DNA from: Verrucomicrobiota bacterium
Lineage (GTDB): Bacteria; Verrucomicrobiota; Verrucomicrobiia; Limisphaerales; DSYF01
Direction: 5' to 3'
Assembly (NCBI GenBank): GCA_025457615.1
Contig: JALOTZ010000023.1
Location: forward strand, 1 to 51,311
Length of the DNA stretch: 51,311 bases
Within the stretch, counting starts at the first letter, position 1, and each line of letters opens with the position of its first letter. The position numbers and the translations under genes are program-made. Of the stretch, positions 48,028 to 51,311 are shown one piece after another. The notes beneath the pieces were generated by a model, which saw nothing but the letters and a program-made list of their open reading frames with translations, made no database searches and was not told where the DNA came from.

Positions 48028-49944
48028 ATGCCCACCATCCTGAACGCCACCGAGGTCACCGTTCGCTACGGCGAACGCGCAATCCTCGACCAGGCCACCC
48101 TGGCGATCGAGGAGGGCGAGCGGATCGGGCTGGTCGGACGCAACGGCTGCGGCAAGACCACGTTCCTTCGGATCCTCGCCGGACTCCAAACCCCGGACGC
48201 GGGCGAAGTGACGCGGCGTCGCGGGTTGGTGGTCGGCTACCTGGCCCAGGACTTCGCGCTGGAGGAGGAACAGACCGTGAGGGAAAGCGTCCGGGCCGGG
48301 GCCCAGCACGTGCTCGACCTCATCGCCGAGTTCGAAGCGCTGCCGCAGGCCTCGAAGCGTCACGAGGAGTTGGAGCATCGCATCCACGCCCTCGAAGGCT
48401 GGACCCTCGACAACCGCCTCGAAGCCGCGCTGTCGCACCTGAACTGTCCGCCGGAGGATCGGAAGGTGGCCACGTTGTCCGGCGGCGAGAAGCGGCGCGT
48501 GGCGTTGTGCCGCGCCATCGTGTCGCGTCCGGACCTGTTGATTCTGGACGAGCCCACCAACCATCTGGACCCGGAATCCATCGAGTGGGTGGCCGAGTTC
48601 CTGGAGCATTTCGCGGGCACCTTTCTGGTCGTCACCCATGATCGTTACTTTCTGGACCGGGTGACGCGGCGCATGGTGGAGCTGTCGGACGGCCGGTTCT
48701 TTTCGCACGACGGCGGTTACACCGATTACCTGCTGGCGCGGGCGGAGCGCCAGGCGGCGGACGCGGTCCTCGAGCACAAGCGGGAGATGTTCTTGAAGAA
48801 AGAGCTGGCCTGGGTGCGGCAGGGGCCCCGGGCGCAACGCAGCAAGCAGAAGAACCGGTTCGAGCGCTACTACGACACCGCCGCCCAGGAAGGGCCCGTC
48901 ATCGAGGAGGATGTCGAGCTGTGCATCCCCCCGCCGCCGCCCCTGGGCAACCGGGTTCTCGAAGTCACCCGTCTGGGCGTCACCCTGGCCGGACGGAGGT
49001 TGTTCCGGGACTTCCGTTTCAGCTTTGAGAAGGGGCAGCGGGTGGGGGTGGTCGGGCGCAACGGGGTGGGCAAAACCACGTTGCTGCGGGTGCTGATGGG
49101 CGGGCTGACGCCCACGGAAGGGACCCTCAAGGCCGGCGAGCTGACCTGTTTCAATTATGTCGATCAAGGCCGGTTGCAGTTGAACGACGAGCGCACGGTG
49201 CTCGAGGAAATCGCGGACGGGACCGAGTTTGTGCAATGGGGCGAAGCCAAGCTCTCCTTGCGCGCCTATCTCAAGCGGTTCCTGTTCACCGACGATCGGA
49301 TCAGCACCCGGGTGAAGCATCTCAGCGGCGGCGAGCGCAGCCGCCTGTTGCTGGCGCGCATTCTCAAGCACGGCGGCAACTTCCTGATCCTGGACGAGCC
49401 GACCAACGACCTGGACCTGTCCACGTTGCGGGTGCTGGAGGAGGCGTTGATGGCGTTTCCCGGCGTGGTGCTGGTGGTCAGCCACGACCGTTACTTCCTC
49501 AACCGCGTCTGCACGGACATCCTCGCCTTCGAGGATTCCGGGCGCATCGTCCACAGCGTGGGCGACTACGACTACTACCTGGAAAAGAAGCGGCGGGCGG
49601 CGGAGGCATGGCTGCGTGGCGGCGCAACCGCGGCTTCCCCGCACCGGGCGGCGGCACCGCTGCCGGGTGCGGCGGACGTGAAGCCCGCCAAACCCCGCAA
49701 GCTGACCTGGAGCGAGGCGCGCGAGCTGGAGGGCATGGAGGGGCGGATCCTGGTCACCGAGGCGGAGATTGCGCGGGTCGAGGGCCTCTTCGCCACGCCG
49801 GATTTCCACCGCCAGCACGGCGCGCGGACGGAGCAACTCGCGGACGAACTGAAGGCCGCCAAGGCGAAGCTGGTGCAGCTTTACGCGCGCTGGGAGGAGT
49901 TGGAGGCGGTCCGGCTGGCTTCGGAGAAACCATCGGCTGGCTGA
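48028..49944 (+). CDS. ABC-F family ATPase (Uup-like)
   Basis: A 638-residue soluble ATPase with two ABC cassettes and no membrane part. Cassette 1: Walker A GRNGCGKTT, signature LSGGEKRR, Walker B LLILDEPTNHLD, switch His VVTHDRYFLDR. Cassette 2: GRNGVGKTT, LSGGERSR, FLILDEPTNDLD and VVSHDRYFLNR. Between them is the linker region (VLEHKREMFLKKELAWVRQGPRAQRSKQ) that in ABC-F proteins reaches into the ribosome E site. The C-terminal coiled region (LTWSEARELEGMEGRILVTEAEIARVEGLF) is the Uup-type DNA-binding tail. Roles in ribosome rescue or transposon-excision control are known for relatives. Confidence 0.92.
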   Translation: MPTILNATEVTVRYGERAILDQATLAIEEGERIGLVGRNGCGKTTFLRILAGLQTPDAGEVTRRRGLVVGYLAQDFALEEEQTVRESVRAGAQHVLDLIAEFEALPQASKRHEELEHRIHALEGWTLDNRLEAALSHLNCPPEDRKVATLSGGEKRRVALCRAIVSRPDLLILDEPTNHLDPESIEWVAEFLEHFAGTFLVVTHDRYFLDRVTRRMVELSDGRFFSHDGGYTDYLLARAERQAADAVLEHKREMFLKKELAWVRQGPRAQRSKQKNRFERYYDTAAQEGPVIEEDVELCIPPPPPLGNRVLEVTRLGVTLAGRRLFRDFRFSFEKGQRVGVVGRNGVGKTTLLRVLMGGLTPTEGTLKAGELTCFNYVDQGRLQLNDERTVLEEIADGTEFVQWGEAKLSLRAYLKRFLFTDDRISTRVKHLSGGERSRLLLARILKHGGNFLILDEPTNDLDLSTLRVLEEALMAFPGVVLVVSHDRYFLNRVCTDILAFEDSGRIVHSVGDYDYYLEKKRRAAEAWLRGGATAASPHRAAAPLPGAADVKPAKPRKLTWSEARELEGMEGRILVTEAEIARVEGLFATPDFHRQHGARTEQLADELKAAKAKLVQLYARWEELEAVRLASEKPSAG

Positions 49945-50254
49945 CCCGATACGGCTTCAGCTCCCGGCAGATGGACTGAGCCAGGGCGGACTTCAGGAAA
50001 CCGATCACCTTTGCGCCGCGCACCTTGAAGTGGGTTTCCAGGTCGGCCGAGGTGTAATGCTCGATCACGGGATACGGAGCGAAGTCCTTCAGGATCTGTG
50101 CCCGGCTCCCCGGGGAAAGGTCCGTCGTGATGAGGACAAAGTGCAGCCGGCCTTTCCGTCGCCAGAGGGCGTCCCGTCCGATCAGCAGGATACCCGAGCG
50201 GAGGACAAACGGGAACAAACGTTCCACAGGCGGGGTCGGTGCGGCGTCAGTCAT
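49754..50254 (-). CDS. Unknown protein, faintly L7Ae-like
   Basis: A 166-residue protein that overlaps the end of the ABC-F gene by 191 bases on the opposite strand. Residues 1-100 (VERLFPFVLRSGILLIGRDALWRRKGRLHFVLITTDLSPGSRAQILKDFAPYPVIEHYTSADLETHFKV) resemble the L7Ae/L30e RNA-binding fold (G-L-x-x-G, strand, DxS, helix, hydrophobic strand). The C-terminal 55 residues are Pro/Arg-rich and fall in the overlap, so they may not be real; the gene could end near 49940. The Met at 50254 begins the domain; a frame to 50464 adds a leader without likeness. Confidence 0.5.
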   Translation of the reverse strand: MTDAAPTPPVERLFPFVLRSGILLIGRDALWRRKGRLHFVLITTDLSPGSRAQILKDFAPYPVIEHYTSADLETHFKVRGAKVIGFLKSALAQSICRELKPYRVSQPMVSPKPAGPPPTPPSARKAAPASPWRPSVRPRVAPSARRAGGGNPAWRRGPRPAQSPPR

Positions 50255-50415
50255 GGAGGGAGGGTAGGCGAACGGCAGGCGGGAATGAAGCCTGAGCATT
50301 TCGGGGAGGGAATCTTCCCAGCATGGACGCGCGTTGGGCACACTCGCTCTGCGGGGCGGACCGGGGCGCATCGCTTCCTTGATGGGGTTCCGGCGCCGGA
50401 GTAACCTGTCCTCCC

Positions 50416-51311
50416 ATGGCGCACGCTGACTTTGTCCATCTGCACCTGCACACCGAGTATTCACTGCTCGATGGCGCGTGCCGCCTGGACCGGCTGATGG
50501 ACCGGGCGCACGAGCTGAAGTTCCCCGCCCTGGCCATCACGGATCACGGGGTGATGTTCGGGGCGATCGAGTTTTACCAGGCCGCCATGAACAAGGGCCT
50601 CAAGCCCATCATCGGCTCCGAGGTCTATGTGGCCCCCGCCAGCCGGCACGAGAAGAAAAGCGGGGCGGGCGGGCGGGACGTTTACCATCACCTGCTGCTG
50701 CTGGCCAAGGACGAGACGGGCTACAAGAACCTGATGCGCCTGTCCACCCTGGCCCACACCGAGGGTTACTATTACAAGCCGCGCATCGACAAGGCGCTGC
50801 TGGCCGAGTGCAAGCCGGGGTTGATCGCGCTCTCCGGCTGCCTGGCCAGCGAGATTCCCAGCCTGATCCTCGCCGATCAACTCGACCGGGCGCGGGATAC
50901 GATCGATTGGTTCAAGCAGACGCTGGGACCGGAGAATTTCTATCTCGAACTGCAAAACCACGGCCTGCCTGAACAGGCCAAGGTCAACCGCCACTTGATT
51001 CCCTGGGCGAAGGAGTTCGGACTCAAACTGGTGGCGACCAACGATGTCCACTACGTGCGGAAGGAACACTCGCGGGCGCATGACTGCCTGATCTGCATCG
51101 GCACCCAGGCGCTGGTCTCCGACAGCAAGCGCATGCGCTATGCCGAGGAGCAGTTCTACCTGCGGTCGGCCGAGGAGATGAAAGCCCGGTTCACCGAGGT
51201 TCCGGAGGCCGTCATCAACACGCTCGAAGTCGCCGAGCAATGCAATGTCGAGATCGAGTTCGGCAAGTTGCATTACCCGGTGTTCCATCCACCGGAACAT
51301 TTCACACGCGA
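50416..51311 (+). CDS. dnaE: DNA polymerase III alpha subunit, 3' end beyond window
   Basis: The first 298 codons of the replicative polymerase subunit. The PHP domain begins at once: MAHADFVHLHLHTEYSLLDG with the metal His pair, ITDHGVMFGAIEFYQAAMNKGLKPIIGSEVYVAP, and LIALSGCLASEIPSLI. VHYVRKEHSRAHDCLICIGT follows, and PEAVINTLEVAEQCNVEIEFGKLHYPVF leads toward the polymerase part, which is not in the window. Start ATG at 50416, preceded by a poor ribosome binding site. It is divergent from the small gene at 49754-50254. Confidence 0.95.
   Translation, partial: MAHADFVHLHLHTEYSLLDGACRLDRLMDRAHELKFPALAITDHGVMFGAIEFYQAAMNKGLKPIIGSEVYVAPASRHEKKSGAGGRDVYHHLLLLAKDETGYKNLMRLSTLAHTEGYYYKPRIDKALLAECKPGLIALSGCLASEIPSLILADQLDRARDTIDWFKQTLGPENFYLELQNHGLPEQAKVNRHLIPWAKEFGLKLVATNDVHYVRKEHSRAHDCLICIGTQALVSDSKRMRYAEEQFYLRSAEEMKARFTEVPEAVINTLEVAEQCNVEIEFGKLHYPVFHPPEHFTR

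Noticed and set aside
47488-49836. 782-codon minus-strand frame over the ABC-F gene
   Set aside because: The ABC-F gene on the other strand has both complete ATPase cassettes; the minus frame has no recognisable domain.

Overview
The window looks like a chromosomal segment of a high-GC member of the Verrucomicrobiota, probably the Limisphaerales/Pedosphaerales side. This is inference from protein style (a TPR protein opening LQPPDSHHL, a DUF4190-plus-pseudopilin fusion, DUF4143 ATPases, many secreted proteins) and from short palindromic intergenic repeats; there is no rRNA or complete tRNA gene to confirm it.

Layout. (1) 1-2407: two secreted proteins on the minus strand, one a transglutaminase-like protein running off the window. 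(2) 2850-10832: a compact minus-strand operon, hsdM - hsdS - darT remnant - darG-type macrodomain - vapB - vapC - hsdR. A type I restriction-modification system thus carries two toxin-antitoxin modules between hsdS and hsdR, one of which has lost its toxin except for a 25-codon stub. (3) 10907-16540: a mixed set of small genes (TPR protein, secreted DASGRT-repeat protein, GIY-YIG domain protein, XRE regulator with its own operator, an unassigned protein with a faint ADP-ribosyltransferase-like start, lipoprotein, membrane J-domain protein, DUF4190/pseudopilin protein). (4) 16703-22432: an integrated element with zinc-ribbon protein, palindrome-rich AT-richer region, large winged-helix protein, small excisionase-like protein, unknown protein and tyrosine integrase, ending in a tRNA-Gly 3' fragment (probable attR). 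Its left att is not visible, so the island may extend beyond the left edge and include the restriction operon. (5) 22487-27307: a junkyard between two copies of a perfect 22-bp direct repeat: a second, inverted tRNA-Gly 3' fragment, a DUF4143 ATPase, a DUF2779 remnant, a frameshifted AbiEii toxin with intact AbiEi antitoxin and a palindromic operator, a four-gene overlapping operon of unknown function, and an integrase remnant.

(6) 27586-51311: core genome. nadC-birA-coaX-trpA form a cofactor/tryptophan group; then come a Tat-exported Gfo/Idh/MocA oxidoreductase, an AMMECR1 protein, a tricorn-like protease, an M20 peptidase, a GAF sensor, an MFS transporter overlapping a receiver-histidine kinase, an O-antigen-ligase/TPR membrane protein, leuC, a thioredoxin-fold protein, two small membrane proteins, an ABC-F ATPase and the start of dnaE. 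Gaps in this part hold recurring repeat families. The strongest candidates for a second look are the darT stub beside an intact macrodomain inside the RM operon, and the translationally coupled operon at 25663-27045.
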